DNA of 64,000 nt from Comamonas suwonensis (GTDB taxonomy: Bacteria; Pseudomonadota; Gammaproteobacteria; Burkholderiales; Burkholderiaceae_C): assembly GCF_012844455.2 (NCBI RefSeq), contig NZ_JABBCQ020000002.1:310001-374000 (forward strand). The letters are read 5' to 3'. This document shows, in pieces, positions 1-12,374 of this stretch. Every line of letters begins with the position of its first letter. Positions within the stretch are counted from its first letter, which is position 1. Both the position numbers and the translations under genes were made by a program. The notes below the pieces were generated by a model, which saw nothing but the letters and a program-made list of their open reading frames with translations, had not been told where the DNA came from and did not search any database.

Positions 1-1
1 C

Positions 2-811
2 CGCCGCGACCCCAACCAGGGCACTTGTACCAACGCCTGCCGCTGGGATTACAAGACGCACAATGCGGCTGTGGACCCCAACACGGGCGAAGCGCTGGGC
101 CAGACCATGGAAAACGGCTTCAACTTTGAAGACGCCAAGAACGATCTGGACAACCAGTTCACCAGCACCTGCGGTGACCAACAGCGCCACCCCAAGGCTG
201 ACGCGATTTACTTGCTGGAAGAAAAAGGCCGCCCTGGCGAGATGATGCCCATCATGGAAGATGAGCATGGCACCTACATCATGAACTCCAAGGACTTGCG
301 CGCTGTGGAGCATGTGGAGCGCCTGACCAAGATTGGCGTGGACTCGCTCAAGATCGAAGGCCGCACCAAGAGCCTGTACTACGTGGCTCGCACGGCACAA
401 ACCTACCGCCGCGCGATTGACGACGCCGTGGCTGGTCGTCCCTTCAACCCCGAGCTGATCACCGAACTCGAAGGCCTGGCCAACCGCGGCTACACCGGCG
501 GCCTGATGGAGCGCCGTCCTGCCAACGATTACCAAAACTACGAAACCGGCCACAGCGTGCTGCAGCGCAGCCACTTTGTGGGTGCGGTGCGTAGCTACGC
601 CGACGGCATGGCCGAGGTGGAAACCATGAATCGCTTTGCGGTGGGCGACACGATTGAAGTCATTCACCCCCAGGGCAATCGCCAGATCAAGCTGGAAAAA
701 ATGTTTGACCTGGAAGGCAAGCCCGTGGACGTCGCCCAAGGCAACCCGATCCGCGTGCGCATTCCGCTCGAAGGCCCGGTTGAAGGCGCGCTGATTTCGC
801 GCCTGCTGTAA
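2..811 (+). CDS. trhP: tRNA hydroxylation protein TrhP/YegQ (peptidase U32 family), 5' end missing
   Basis: The gene is open from the left edge in the frame starting at base 2, so its N-terminal part lies outside the window; about 269 residues remain. The first visible residues (RDPNQGTCTNACRWDYK) and the later IEGRTKSLYYVARTAQTYR are typical of the YegQ branch of the U32 family. In enterobacteria this protein, renamed TrhP, is needed for prephenate-dependent 5-hydroxylation of wobble uridine in tRNA; despite the family name it is not thought to be a protease there. The C-terminal part (from about 550) looks like the small U32 C-terminal beta domain. A strong terminator follows at 834-868. 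Function is transferred from the family. Confidence 0.88.
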   Translation, partial: RRDPNQGTCTNACRWDYKTHNAAVDPNTGEALGQTMENGFNFEDAKNDLDNQFTSTCGDQQRHPKADAIYLLEEKGRPGEMMPIMEDEHGTYIMNSKDLRAVEHVERLTKIGVDSLKIEGRTKSLYYVARTAQTYRRAIDDAVAGRPFNPELITELEGLANRGYTGGLMERRPANDYQNYETGHSVLQRSHFVGAVRSYADGMAEVETMNRFAVGDTIEVIHPQGNRQIKLEKMFDLEGKPVDVAQGNPIRVRIPLEGPVEGALISRLL

Positions 812-833
812 GCTCAACTAGCGTTACCTCTTC

Positions 834-868
834 CAACGCCCCATACGCTGGGGCGTTGCTCTTTTTTC
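834..868 (+). terminator. Rho-independent terminator after trhP
   Basis: Nine-base perfect inverted repeat CAACGCCCC (834-842) / GGGGCGTTG (850-858) with a 7-base loop, followed by CTCTTTTTTCC. It sits 22 bases after the trhP stop. Confidence 0.85.
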
Positions 869-928
869 CGTAGCTTCTTGCACCCGTTCTGCTTCAAATT
901 TCAATGAAATTATTTTTGAAATGCATGA

Positions 929-950
929 ATATCAGGCGCAAGCAGCTCAT
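929..950. repeat. Dispersed short repeat, copy 1 (GCGCAAGCAGCTCAT family)
   Basis: ATATCAGGCGCAAGCAGC followed by TCAT. Near-identical copies lie at 9621-9641 and 48111-48131. All three are intergenic. Similar sequences are, from memory, common between genes in Comamonadaceae; their role is unknown. Confidence 0.6.
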
Positions 951-1005
951 TTATTGATAGTGACCCCCGGCAAACTGCCAGCGGCCACACACGAACAGAC
1001 ACACC

Positions 1006-1866
1006 ATGGATCTCCGCATTGACGAAGGCCTCAAGGCCTATATCGACCCTTTGACCGCTGACGAGCATGAGTCGCTGGAGCGCAGCATCCTCGCCGAAGG
1101 CTGCCGCGATGCGCTGGTGGTCTGGGATGATCTGCTGATCGACGGCCACAACCGCTACGGCATCTGCCAAAAACACGGCCTGCCCTTCAACACCATTCAG
1201 GCCACGCAGTTCAAGAACATAGACGACGTCCACCTGTGGATGATCGACCAGCACCTGGGCCGCCGCTCAGTGTCTGACTTCCAGCGCGGTGTGCTGGCCC
1301 TGCGCAAGCGCGAAATCATTGCCGAGCGCCGTGCTGCTGCGGCCGCTGCGGTGAACGCAGCCAAAGCATCCCAGCCCGCCAGCGAGGAAGCCCCATGGGA
1401 AGGCGATACCGACCCCGCAGTCGCCCAGGCACTCGCCAGCGTGGCCAAGGTCCCCGATGAGGCGTTGGACACACGCGAAGCGCTGGCACGTGCCGCCCGC
1501 CTGTCGGCTGGCCAGGTCAAGATGATCGAGACGATCCAGGAAAAAGCGGCGCCTGAAGTGGTCGCCGCCGTGAAGGCCGGCGAGCTGTCACTCAACGCGG
1601 CTGCCGTCGTTGCCACCCTGCCGGAGGAAGAACAACAGGCCGTGGCCGCCGAAGGTGCCGATGCACTCAAACAAGCCGCCAAGCGCGTGCGCGACGCCAA
1701 GAAAAAGCCCAAGGCTGCCAAGCCCGAAGCCGATGAGTCGGCAGAAGCGGCACCCGCTGCCAGCGCCGAAGAGCTGCAAGCCCGCGTAACCGAGCTGCAA
1801 GCCGAGAACGAGCGCCTGCGCATGCAGGTCAAGACTTTGCAGGAGCTGCTGGCCGAACAGGCTTAA
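1006..1866 (+). CDS. ParB/Srx N-terminal-like domain protein with alanine-rich coiled-coil tail
   Basis: 286 residues. Residues 20-55 carry a ParB-type N-terminal pattern (LERSILAEG, then LLIDGHNRYGIC); GHNRY corresponds to the arginine box of ParB proteins. HLGRRSVSDFQRG at about 82-94 takes the place of the ENLQR box. The middle (about 155-210: ARLSAGQVKMIE, GELSLNAAAVVATLP) resembles the helix-turn-helix part of ParB. The tail is rich in A, K and E and ends in a heptad-like coiled coil (about 248-284). No parA partner, replication gene or obvious parS site is nearby, so it is not the main chromosome partition protein. Related proteins are often called plasmid partition or replication-related. 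No clear Shine-Dalgarno precedes the ATG. It may be a solitary nucleoid-associated or phage/plasmid-derived DNA-binding protein. Confidence 0.7.
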   Translation: MDLRIDEGLKAYIDPLTADEHESLERSILAEGCRDALVVWDDLLIDGHNRYGICQKHGLPFNTIQATQFKNIDDVHLWMIDQHLGRRSVSDFQRGVLALRKREIIAERRAAAAAAVNAAKASQPASEEAPWEGDTDPAVAQALASVAKVPDEALDTREALARAARLSAGQVKMIETIQEKAAPEVVAAVKAGELSLNAAAVVATLPEEEQQAVAAEGADALKQAAKRVRDAKKKPKAAKPEADESAEAAPAASAEELQARVTELQAENERLRMQVKTLQELLAEQA

Positions 1867-1892
1867 AGCCAACGCGCCGCAGCAAAAACATG

Positions 1893-1938
1893 CAGCCTCC
1901 CCAACTGGCGAATGCCGGATGGGGAGGCTGTTGTATTT
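1893..1938 (+). terminator. Terminator after the ParB-like gene
   Basis: Perfect 10-base stem CAGCCTCCCC (1893-1902) / GGGGAGGCTG (1921-1930) followed by TTGTATTTTG. The loop contains a second small hairpin (GGC-GAAT-GCC). Confidence 0.75.
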
Positions 1939-1974
1939 TGCGCAGCCATATAACCACAAACAGCCAAATGACAG

Positions 1975-1993
1975 CTGTTCTCATTAATATCGG
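1975..1993. promoter_or_regulatory. Possible Fur box upstream of the FecA-like receptor
   Basis: On the minus strand the stretch reads GATATTAATGAGAACAGCT, which fits the common AATGAGAAT half of Fur sites but is weak on the other half. It lies about 110 bases before the receptor start, a reasonable place for iron control of a TonB receptor. Weak match, inference only. Confidence 0.3.
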
Positions 1994-2080
1994 CGCCTGC
2001 CTATAAACGCCACATAGCCAAGCGCGCTTTTGACGTAGTCCGTGCCGCCACGGAGCTACGCTCTGACTGCAAGCCAGCCA

Positions 2081-2098
2081 TTGTGTGTGCACACACAA
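2081..2098. promoter_or_regulatory. 18-base perfect palindrome just upstream of the receptor ATG
   Basis: TTGTGTGTGCACACACAA equals its own reverse complement and ends 6 bases before the ATG at 2105, in the place where a ribosome binding site would normally be. It could be an operator or an RNA hairpin that limits translation. Confidence 0.55.
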
Positions 2099-2104
2099 CA
2101 CCCT

Positions 2105-4318
2105 ATGGCCAACCCAAATCACTCCTCTCATCGCGCATTCCGTTTGAGCTGCGCAGCCGCCGCTGTCGCAGCCTTCTTTGGCAGTTTTGCCAGCCCCGTT
2201 CTTCATGCACAGACCACGGCCGCGCCGGAAGTCGCACTGGATTCCGTCACCGTCACCGGCAACTGGCTGGACGGCGACACGCCCAATGCCGAAAAAGTGC
2301 TGGAGCACCCCGGTGCCCGTACCATTGTCGAACGCGAGCGCATTCAGGAAAGCGGAGCCACCACACTGCGCGAAGCGCTGCGCCTGGTGCCCGGCGTGCA
2401 GGTTCAGGACAGCAATGGCACGGGCGGCAGCGATATTTCGCTGAACCTGAGCGTGCGCGGCCTGACAGCGCGCCTCTCGCCGCGCTCCTATGTGCTGCAG
2501 GACGGCATCCCCGTCTCTTATGCACCTTACGGTCAGCCGCAGCTATCGCTGGCCCCCGTGGCGCTGGGCAACCTGGAATCCATCGACGTGGTGCGCGGAG
2601 CCGGCTCTGTACGCTACGGCCCGCAGAACGTGGGCGGCATCATCAACTTCACGACCCGCGCCATTCCCAAGACCTTTGCCGCCGAAGCCTCCATAGGCAC
2701 GGAAATCTACGGCCACAGCGGCAACACCAAGACCAGCCCCAGCCTGTTTGTGGGTGGCACCAACGAGGCCGGTCTGGGCCTAGCCCTGCTTTACTCCGGC
2801 ACGCATGGCAAGGGCTGGCGCAGCAGCAACGACAGAACCGATGTCGACGATTTGCTGCTCAAGGGCAGCTACCAGCTCACGAGCAAGAGCAGCCTGTCCG
2901 CATCGCTGCACCATTTCGAGGGCAAGGGCCAGATGCCCGGCGGCCTGACCACCAAGCAATACGCAGCCGACCCGTTCCAGAGCACGCGCAACTACGACCA
3001 GTTCACGGGCCGGCGTACCGACGGCTCGCTCAAGTACAGCTACAAGGATGGCCGCGACAACTTCGAAGTGCTGAGCTACTACGTGGATTCCTTTCGCGGC
3101 AGCTATATCGAGCGTGACGCCACCGGTGCCAATGCCGGCAAGCGCAGCCTAACGGCCGCGCCGCGCAACTACAGCTACTACGGCGTGGAGCCGCGCTACT
3201 CGCGCATTTTCGAGACCGGCTCCGTGGTGCAGGAAGTCAGCGTGGGCTACCGCTACCTGAAAGAAAAAAGCTCAGAGACGGCGCTGGCCACCTCGGGCTT
3301 CTATGTGCCGGGCCAGGTCAACGCCATGGCGCTGCCGCTGAATGTCACCCAGACCAGCCAGGGCGGCACCACGGCCAATGCCTTCTATATCGACAACCGC
3401 ATCGACGTGGGCAACTGGACCATCACGCCCGGCGTGCGCTACGAACGCATACGCAGCTTCAACAATGTGGTGGACTACAAGGGCTCCACCGCCGCAGCCA
3501 TCTACCCGACGGCTGCCGCCAACGAATGGCTGCCCACGCTGTCGGTGCTCTAGCGCGTCAACAACCAGTGGACGGTGTTCGCCAATGCAGGCAAATCGTT
3601 CGGTCCGCAGCAATATGCTCAGCTGGCCCAGTCGTCCAATAACCAGCTCTATCCCGAGTCAGCCAAGACCTATGAGCTGGGTACGCATTACAAAAGCGAC
3701 ACCTGGAATGGCGAGCTGACGCTGTTCAACATCGACTTCGACAAGGAGCTGTTCCTGGACCGGCCCGGCGACGGCACGGGCAACGGCATCTGGACCGATC
3801 TGGGTGCGACACGCCATCGTGGCCTGGAATCGGCACTGCGTTACGACTTCGGCAAGAACTATCCTGCGCTCAAAGGCTTCTCGCTGGGCGCGACCTATAC
3901 CTTCACCCAAGCCACCAGCCAGGCCGGACCGTTTGCTGGACGCGACCTTCCGCTGTACGCCCGCCACACCGCCGGGCTGTCGGCGCGCTATGCGGTCGAT
4001 CGCTGGACCTTCAACGCCGAGCTCAACGCCCAGTCCAAACAGCGCTCACCCGGCACCCCAGGCACCAGCGGCAAGCCCAACCCTTATGTCACTCAGGAGG
4101 ACGCCAACGGCAATCTGGGCGACATTCCCGGCTTCGCGATTCTGGGCCTGCGCACCAGCTATCAGGCCAGCAAGGAGTTGAACAACCTGCGCCTGACCGT
4201 GGGTGTGAAGAACGTGTTTGACCGCCGCTACTTCACCCGTTCCACCGACAACAATGGCGGCGGAAAGTACGTGGGCATGCCACGCACCGTGTATCTGCAG
4301 GCCTCGCTGCCGTTCTAA
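2105..4318 (+). pseudogene. FecA-like TonB-dependent siderophore receptor, interrupted by in-frame TAG at 3551
   Basis: Outer-membrane TonB receptor. ATG 2105 is chosen because it begins a signal peptide (basic start, then AAAAVAAFFGSFASPVLHA) with cleavage before QTTAAPE. A plug domain follows (VQDSNGTGGSDISLNLSVRG; RYGPQNVGGIINFTTRAIP is FecA-like), then barrel strands. The frame stops at a TAG (3551-3553) after 482 residues and continues without any shift for 254 more codons to a normal receptor C-terminus (NVFDRRYFTRS, then VYLQASLPF). The whole would be about 737 residues, normal for the family. One base change from a Tyr or Gln codon explains the stop. Truncation removes the second half of the barrel, so the product should be inactive unless UAG is read through or the base is a sequencing error. 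The PepSY gene downstream is the expected neighbour. Confidence 0.85.
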
Positions 4319-4324
4319 GCACCA

Positions 4325-4369
4325 GCGCCCCAGCGAATCCAGCCTCCGTGGCTGGGTTGCCTGGGGCGC
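4325..4369 (+). other. Two-part stem-loop between receptor and PepSY gene
   Basis: Outer stem GCGCCCCAG (4325-4333) / CTGGGGCGC (4361-4369) with an inner stem CCAGC (4339-4343) / GCTGG (4351-4355). No T-run follows, so it is more likely an mRNA-stabilising or Rho-related structure than an intrinsic terminator. Confidence 0.45.
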
Positions 4370-4385
4370 GACGACCTCTGACTCC

Positions 4386-5498
4386 ATGACTTCGCTACGT
4401 TCTCTGTGGCTGCGGCTGCATCGCTGGTTCGCCCTGAGCCTGGGCTGGATTCTGATTCTGGCCGGACTCACGGGAGCGGTGCTCATCGCTGCCCAGCCAC
4501 TCGATCGCCTGGCCCATCCCCAGCTGTTCAAAGCCCCAGCCGCTACGCCTGCCGCAGCACTGGCACCGATACTGGAGCAGGCCCGCCAGGAGTTCGGTGA
4601 CAAGGCGACCTTTCGCTTCAAGCTTCCTCAGGAGGCTGGAGACAGCCTCTGGCTCAGGGTGCAGTCGCATAGCTGGCGCGGCACTGTCTATCTGAACCCT
4701 GCATCCGGGCTAGAGCAAGGCCGCCGCGGCGAGACAGAAGGGTTTGTCAACTTCTTGTTCAAGCTGCACAGCACCCTGCTGCTGGACGCGAATGGCAAAG
4801 CCATACTGGCCTGGACGGCTTTGGCCTATGTCTTGCTGCTGCTGACCGGCGTCATTCTCTGGTGGCCCAAGCGCTGGCCTGGCAACTGGCATATCGAGCT
4901 GAACAAGAATCTGATACGCGCCCTGTTCGATCTGCACCGCATAGGCGGTGTGGTCATGGGCTTGCTGATTGCCGTCTTGGTCGTGACCGGTGCCTATATG
5001 GCCTGGCGGCCGCTGGGCAATGTGCTCAATGCGCTCAGCGGCTCCACGCCGGTCAAAGCCCCCAAGCTGCCACCGCTTTCAGTGGATACATCGCCCGCGG
5101 CGCCCAGCCTGGATGCCCTGCTGGCCGGTGCACGGGCCGCCATGCCCGACGGCCAGGCCAGCTTTGTGCAGATCGCGGCCAAGAACGCTGAGGCCAAGCA
5201 GGCCATGCGCATACGCTTTCGTGCCCTTGGCGAGCCGCACCCCAATGGCGTCAGCTCGGTATGGCTGGACCCCCGCACCGGAGCCGTGCTGGCCGTGCAG
5301 CGCTGGTATGAGCTCGACCCCGGAGCAGCAGCAGTGGCTATTGCCTATCCGCTGCATACCGGCGAGCTGGGCGGAGTGCTGCTGGAAATCATCAATGGCC
5401 TGACTGGGATGGTACTGGCGGGGTTAGGCCTCAGCGGCGTCTGGCTATGGTGGCAGCGCCGCAAGGCCAGAAAGCTGGCCAAAAGCCGAATGTCCTGA
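4386..5498 (+). CDS. PepSY-associated transmembrane protein (PiuB-like)
   Basis: 370 residues from the ATG at 4386 (MTSLRSLWLRLHRWFALSLG). The opening LHRWFALSLGWILILAGLTG is the usual start of PepSY-associated membrane proteins. Four membrane segments can be read: about 15-37, 138-160, 190-212 and 335-358, with periplasmic PepSY-like regions between. Members next to siderophore receptors (PiuB, FoxB types) are proposed to act in the inner membrane in releasing or reducing iron from imported chelates. The gene lies 67 bases after the receptor stop on the same strand, probably in one transcript. Because the receptor is interrupted, this gene may now be an orphan. Exact biochemistry is not established. 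Confidence 0.8.
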   Translation: MTSLRSLWLRLHRWFALSLGWILILAGLTGAVLIAAQPLDRLAHPQLFKAPAATPAAALAPILEQARQEFGDKATFRFKLPQEAGDSLWLRVQSHSWRGTVYLNPASGLEQGRRGETEGFVNFLFKLHSTLLLDANGKAILAWTALAYVLLLLTGVILWWPKRWPGNWHIELNKNLIRALFDLHRIGGVVMGLLIAVLVVTGAYMAWRPLGNVLNALSGSTPVKAPKLPPLSVDTSPAAPSLDALLAGARAAMPDGQASFVQIAAKNAEAKQAMRIRFRALGEPHPNGVSSVWLDPRTGAVLAVQRWYELDPGAAAVAIAYPLHTGELGGVLLEIINGLTGMVLAGLGLSGVWLWWQRRKARKLAKSRMS

Positions 5499-5645
5499 GC
5501 GCTCATCGTCAACAGACCAAGCTCCTTGATCCGCCAATTCAACGGCAGCTGACGCCATACAGACATTCGAGGCCAGGTCTGCTTGCGTCGCGCCGCAAAG
5601 CACCTCAGCATCGCAACTCCACAAAGCGCAAGCAAGGAGTTCGTG

Positions 5646-6041
5646 ATGGCAATGAATCCCGTAGGCTGGTTCGAGATCTATGTGCAAGACATGCAGCGTG
5701 CCAAGACCTTTTACGAGGCCGTTCTCGGCTACCCCTTGCAGGCGCTGCCCATGCCCGAAGGCGGCGAGCATCCGGATATGGAAATGTGGGCTTTTCCGGG
5801 CCAGCCGGACAACGCCGGCGCGACCGGCGCGCTGGTACACATGCCCGGCTGTCCAACCGGCGGCGGCAGCGGCGGCACCATGATTTACTTTGTCTGCGAA
5901 GACTGTGCCGAGCAGGCCGCACGCGTAGCGAAACAGGGCGGCAGCCTTCAGCGCGAGAAAATCTCCATCGGCCCTTATGGCTTTATTGCCCTGGCGACCG
6001 ATACCGAAGGCAATATGTTCGGCCTGCACTCCATGAAATAG
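5646..6041 (+). CDS. VOC (glyoxalase/bleomycin-resistance fold) family protein
   Basis: 131 residues. ATG 5646 has AAGGAG 7 bases upstream. The protein begins MAMNPVGWFEIYVQDMQRAK, the normal first beta-alpha unit of a single VOC module, and closes with IGPYGFIALATDTEGNMFG, the usual metal-site strand with D and G near the end. YhbV/YdeN-type small VOC proteins of this length work as homodimers; many bind a divalent metal, but the substrate cannot be predicted from sequence. It stands alone, 147 bases after the PepSY gene and before a bidirectional terminator. Confidence 0.8.
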   Translation: MAMNPVGWFEIYVQDMQRAKTFYEAVLGYPLQALPMPEGGEHPDMEMWAFPGQPDNAGATGALVHMPGCPTGGGSGGTMIYFVCEDCAEQAARVAKQGGSLQREKISIGPYGFIALATDTEGNMFGLHSMK

Positions 6042-6053
6042 CACCTAGCCAAG

Positions 6054-6097
6054 GCAAAAAAAGGCCTGCCGCGCAAGCGAGCAGGCCTTTTGCTTTT
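6054..6097. terminator. Bidirectional terminator between VOC gene and acnA
   Basis: Stem AAGGCCTGC (6061-6069) / GCAGGCCTT (6081-6089), A-run before and TTTTGCTTTT after, between two convergent genes. Confidence 0.85.
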
Positions 6098-6105
6098 CAG
6101 CCACC

Positions 6106-9018
<2,913 letters not shown>

Positions 9019-9620
9019 CGCGAGACTCTCCATCGATAGGACACAGGGAAGCACTTGTATTTACATTGTGCACATAACCTGCAATCAAGCGATGTGGGAC
9101 GACGCACTATCCATGTCTTTGATGGCAAAGCTCTCTTTTCCAATGCCGTGCATTGCTGAAATGCGGCATCCAAATATCTGAAGTGAATGCATCACAGCGG
9201 TTCATCAGAAATCGCCAGCAGCTACTTTTTCAATAGCAAAGAAATTTCAGCACTTCAGGCGTGGCTTGCTGGTCTTGCTTGCATCCGTACCGGCCGCTGC
9301 CCTCGCATTCGGGCCTTATTCGGGTTTTACAAGCCAAATTGCGGCAGCCCCGCAGGGCTCAGCTGCGCTATGACGATCGCTGGATGCTGCCGCAGGTGCA
9401 CCCCAATCAGCGGCTCGTACTTTGAGGTGTTGCGGCCACCAGAGCACCAAGGCCTCGTCTTTTGTGCGGAGCCCTGTCTTCATTAAACAACCCAGCCCCG
9501 CGTGCGACCTGCCGGGCAACCCTGCGAAGGCGGAGCATTACACGCAATGACTTAAAAATTGATAGCACATCCCGCACATTGATATTCGGTTTCAGTATTT
9601 TTTAATACAGAAGCCCACTG

Positions 9621-9641
9621 ATATCAAGCGCAAGCAGCGAT
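9621..9641. repeat. Dispersed short repeat, copy 2
   Basis: ATATCAAGCGCAAGCAGC followed by GAT, close to the copies at 929-950 and 48111-48131. Intergenic, upstream of the acnB terminator hairpin. Confidence 0.55.
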
Positions 9642-9656
9642 CAAAACCAAAGCCAT

Positions 9657-9692
9657 AAAAAAAGCCCGCGCATGAACTGCACGGGCTTTTTG
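9657..9692 (-). terminator. Terminator after acnB
   Basis: Stem AAAAGCCCG / CGGGCTTTT around a 13-base loop (about 9660-9690). On the minus strand the stem is followed by a T-run (TTTTTTTATGG), so it ends the acnB transcript. Confidence 0.8.
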
Positions 9693-9736
9693 CATGAGGA
9701 GCCGGGTCAGCAACCCGGCGAACTCATGGAGGGCGC

Positions 9737-12322
9737 TTAAATCTTGGCAGCCACTTCGGCGTACTCAGCGATTTCGTTGAAGTTCATGTAGCGATAGACG
9801 GATGCTTTGTCGGCATCGATCACGCCCATTTCCTTCAAGTACTCTTCCTTGGAAGGCAGGTAGCCCAGACGCGACGCGATGGCTGCCAGCTCGGCCGAGC
9901 CCAGGTACACGTTGGTGTTCTTGCCCAGACGGTTGGGGAAGTTACGAGTCGACGTCGAGATGACGGTAGCACCTTCGCGCACTTGGGCCTGGTTGCCCAT
10001 GCACAGCGAACAGCCGGGCATTTCAGTACGCGCACCGGCGGTACCGAAAGCGGCGTAATGGCCTTCCTTGATCAGCTCGGTCTGGTCCATCTTGGTGGGA
10101 GGAGCCACCCACAGCTTGACGGGGATGTCGCGCTGGCCACCCAGCAGCTTGGCTGCGGCGCGGAAGTGACCAATGTTGGTCATGCAAGAACCGATGAAGG
10201 CTTCATCGATCTTGACACCGGACACGTCGGACAGAGTCTTGGCATCATCAGGATCGTTAGGACAGCAAACGATAGGTTCCTTGATGTCGGCCATGTCGAT
10301 TTCAATGATGTGAGCGTACTCAGCATCCTTGTCGGCAGACAGCAGATCAGGGTTGGCCAGCCAGGCTTCGACCTTTTCGATACGGCGCTGCAGTGTCTTG
10401 GCGTCAGAGTAACCGTCGGCGATCATGTTCTTCATCAGAACGATGTTCGAAGTCAGGTATTCCTTGATGGGCTCAGGGTTCAGCTTGATCGTGCAACCAG
10501 CGGCAGAACGCTCGGCAGACGCATCGGACAGCTCAAATGCTTGCTCAACCTTCAGGTTAGGCAGGCCTTCGATTTCCAGGATACGGCCCGAGAATTCGTT
10601 GATCTTGCCGGCCTTGGCAACGGTCAGCAGACCTTGCTTGATGCCGTACAGAGGAATCGCGTGCACCAGATCGCGCAGGGTCACGCCGGGCTGCATTTCA
10701 CCCTTGAAGCGAACCAGCACCGATTCGGGCATGTCCAGCGGCATCACGCCGGTAGCGGCACCGAAGGCCACCAGACCGGAGCCTGCAGGGAAGGAAATAC
10801 CGATAGGAAAGCGGGTGTGCGAGTCGCCGCCGGTACCCACGGTATCAGGCAGCAGCAGGCGGTTGAGCCAGCTGTGGATCACGCCATCACCAGGACGCAG
10901 GGCCACGCCGCCACGGTTGGAGATGAACGAAGGCAGTTCGCGGTGCGTCTTCACGTCCACCGACTTGGGATAAGCGGCGGTGTGGCAGAAGGACTGCATC
11001 ACCATGTCGGCGGAGAAGCCCAGGCAAGCCAGGTCCTTCAGCTCGTCACGGGTCATGGGGCCGGTGGTGTCTTGCGAGCCAACGGTGGTCATGCGGGGTT
11101 CGCAGTACGTGCCGGGGCGCACGCCCTGACCTTCAGGCAGACCACAAGCGCGGCCAACCATCTTTTGGGCCAGAGTGAAACCAGCCTTGGTTTCCGCAGG
11201 CGCTGTAGGCAGGCGGAAAGCGGTGGAAGCGGGCAGACCCAGAGTCTCGCGAGCCTTGGCCGTCAGCGAACGGCCGATGATCAGGTTGATACGGCCACCG
11301 GCTTGCACTTCGTCCAGCAGCACGTCGCTCTTGAGTTGGAACTCAGCAACCGTGGCGCCGTCCTTCAAGATCTTGCCTTCGTAGGGCAGCACGTCGATGA
11401 CGTCGCCCATTTCCAGCTTGGAAACGTCCACTTCGATGGGCAGAGCGCCGGAGTCTTCTTGCGTGTTAAAGAAGATAGGAGCGATCTTGCCACCCAGAGT
11501 CACGCCACCGAAGCGCTTGTTGGGGACAAAAGGAATGTCCACACCGGTCGCCCAGATGATGGAGTTGGTAGCGGACTTGCGCGAAGAACCGGTACCGACC
11601 ACGTCGCCCACGTAGGAGACGAGGTTACCCTTTTTCTTCAGGTCTTCAATGAACTGCATGGGGCCGCGCTTGCCGTCTTCTTCGGGCTTGAACGCCGCGT
11701 CGGGACGCGTGTTCTTGAGCATGGCCAGGTAGTGCAGAGGAATGTCGGGGCGGCTCCATGCGTCAGGAGCGGGCGACAGATCATCGGTATTGGTTTCACC
11801 GGGCACCTTGAAGACGGTGACGGTGATTTTTTCTTCCACCTTGGGGCGCGATGTGAACCACTCGGCATCCGCCCAGCTTTGCATCACTTCCTGGGCCTTG
11901 GCGTTACCGGCCTTGGCCTTGGTGGCAACGTCGTTGAAGAAGTCAAACATCAGCAATGTCTTCTTCAACGCGTCAGCGGCTACGCCGGCGACTTCAGCGT
12001 CATCCAGCAACTCAATCAGGGGGTGAACGTTGTAGCCGCCCACCATGGTGCCCAGCAGCTCGGTGGCCTTGGCCTTGGAGATGAGACCCACCTTGATGTC
12101 GCCGTGAGCCACGGCGGCCAGGAAGGAAGCCTTGACCTTGGCTGCATCGTCCACACCAGGCGGCACGCGATGAGTCAGCAAATCCATCAGGAATGAGTCT
12201 TCGCCAGCGGGTGGGTTCTTGATCAGCTCGATCAGGTCAGCAACCTGCTTGGCATCCAGAGGCAACGGGGGGATGCCCAGTGCGGCGCGTTCTGCCACAT
12301 GGTCACGGTAGGCTTTCAACAT
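9737..12322 (-). CDS. acnB: Aconitate hydratase B
   Basis: 861 residues, start [19 protein letters not shown] with GGAGAG upstream, the standard AcnB length and N-terminal HEAT-like domain. Catalyses citrate/isocitrate isomerisation; AcnB enzymes can also isomerise 2-methyl-cis-aconitate in propionate use. Cluster cysteines lie in [13 protein letters not shown] (about 710) and [16 protein letters not shown] (about 769-772), followed by [12 protein letters not shown]. Last gene of a leftward run mdh-tam-CitE-like-A/K-rich protein-acnB. A 9-base inverted repeat lies in its leader (12375-12407), so part of its expression may come from its own promoter or be modulated there. Confidence 0.97.
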   Translation of the reverse strand: MLKAYRDHVAERAALGIPPLPLDAKQVADLIELIKNPPAGEDSFLMDLLTHRVPPGVDDAAKVKASFLAAVAHGDIKVGLISKAKATELLGTMVGGYNVHPLIELLDDAEVAGVAADALKKTLLMFDFFNDVATKAKAGNAKAQEVMQSWADAEWFTSRPKVEEKITVTVFKVPGETNTDDLSPAPDAWSRPDIPLHYLAMLKNTRPDAAFKPEEDGKRGPMQFIEDLKKKGNLVSYVGDVVGTGSSRKSATNSIIWATGVDIPFVPNKRFGGVTLGGKIAPIFFNTQEDSGALPIEVDVSKLEMGDVIDVLPYEGKILKDGATVAEFQLKSDVLLDEVQAGGRINLIIGRSLTAKARETLGLPASTAFRLPTAPAETKAGFTLAQKMVGRACGLPEGQGVRPGTYCEPRMTTVGSQDTTGPMTRDELKDLACLGFSADMVMQSFCHTAAYPKSVDVKTHRELPSFISNRGGVALRPGDGVIHSWLNRLLLPDTVGTGGDSHTRFPIGISFPAGSGLVAFGAATGVMPLDMPESVLVRFKGEMQPGVTLRDLVHAIPLYGIKQGLLTVAKAGKINEFSGRILEIEGLPNLKVEQAFELSDASAERSAAGCTIKLNPEPIKEYLTSNIVLMKNMIADGYSDAKTLQRRIEKVEAWLANPDLLSADKDAEYAHIIEIDMADIKEPIVCCPNDPDDAKTLSDVSGVKIDEAFIGSCMTNIGHFRAAAKLLGGQRDIPVKLWVAPPTKMDQTELIKEGHYAAFGTAGARTEMPGCSLCMGNQAQVREGATVISTSTRNFPNRLGKNTNVYLGSAELAAIASRLGYLPSKEEYLKEMGVIDADKASVYRYMNFNEIAEYAEVAAKI

Positions 12323-12374
12323 GGGGGTCTCTCCAATGGTTTTTGAAAAAGGCTGCGCGGTTAGCGCGAATTAC

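Larger units (their letters stand above)
9019..9736. other. Intergenic region between acnA and acnB, no convincing gene
   Basis: About 700 bases. It holds the acnA promoter region (right of 9018), a dispersed repeat (9621-9641) and the acnB terminator. Short open frames exist on both strands (for example + 9187-9486) but lack ribosome sites and recognisable content. On the minus strand a frame ending near 9332 reads YEPLIGVHLRQHPAIVIAQL and could be the tail of a decayed gene; I do not recognise it. Confidence 0.45.

Noticed and set aside
3554-4318. C-terminal receptor half as a separate gene
   Set aside because: No start with a ribosome site and no function possible for half a barrel; it is the continuation of the same reading frame after the amber codon.
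9187-9486. 99-codon open frame in the acnA-acnB gap
   Set aside because: No ribosome site, Cys-rich erratic composition and no family features.
9983-12196. Long open frame opposite acnB (about 737 codons)
   Set aside because: Antisense shadow of acnB with the same codon-bias cause and an unnatural composition.
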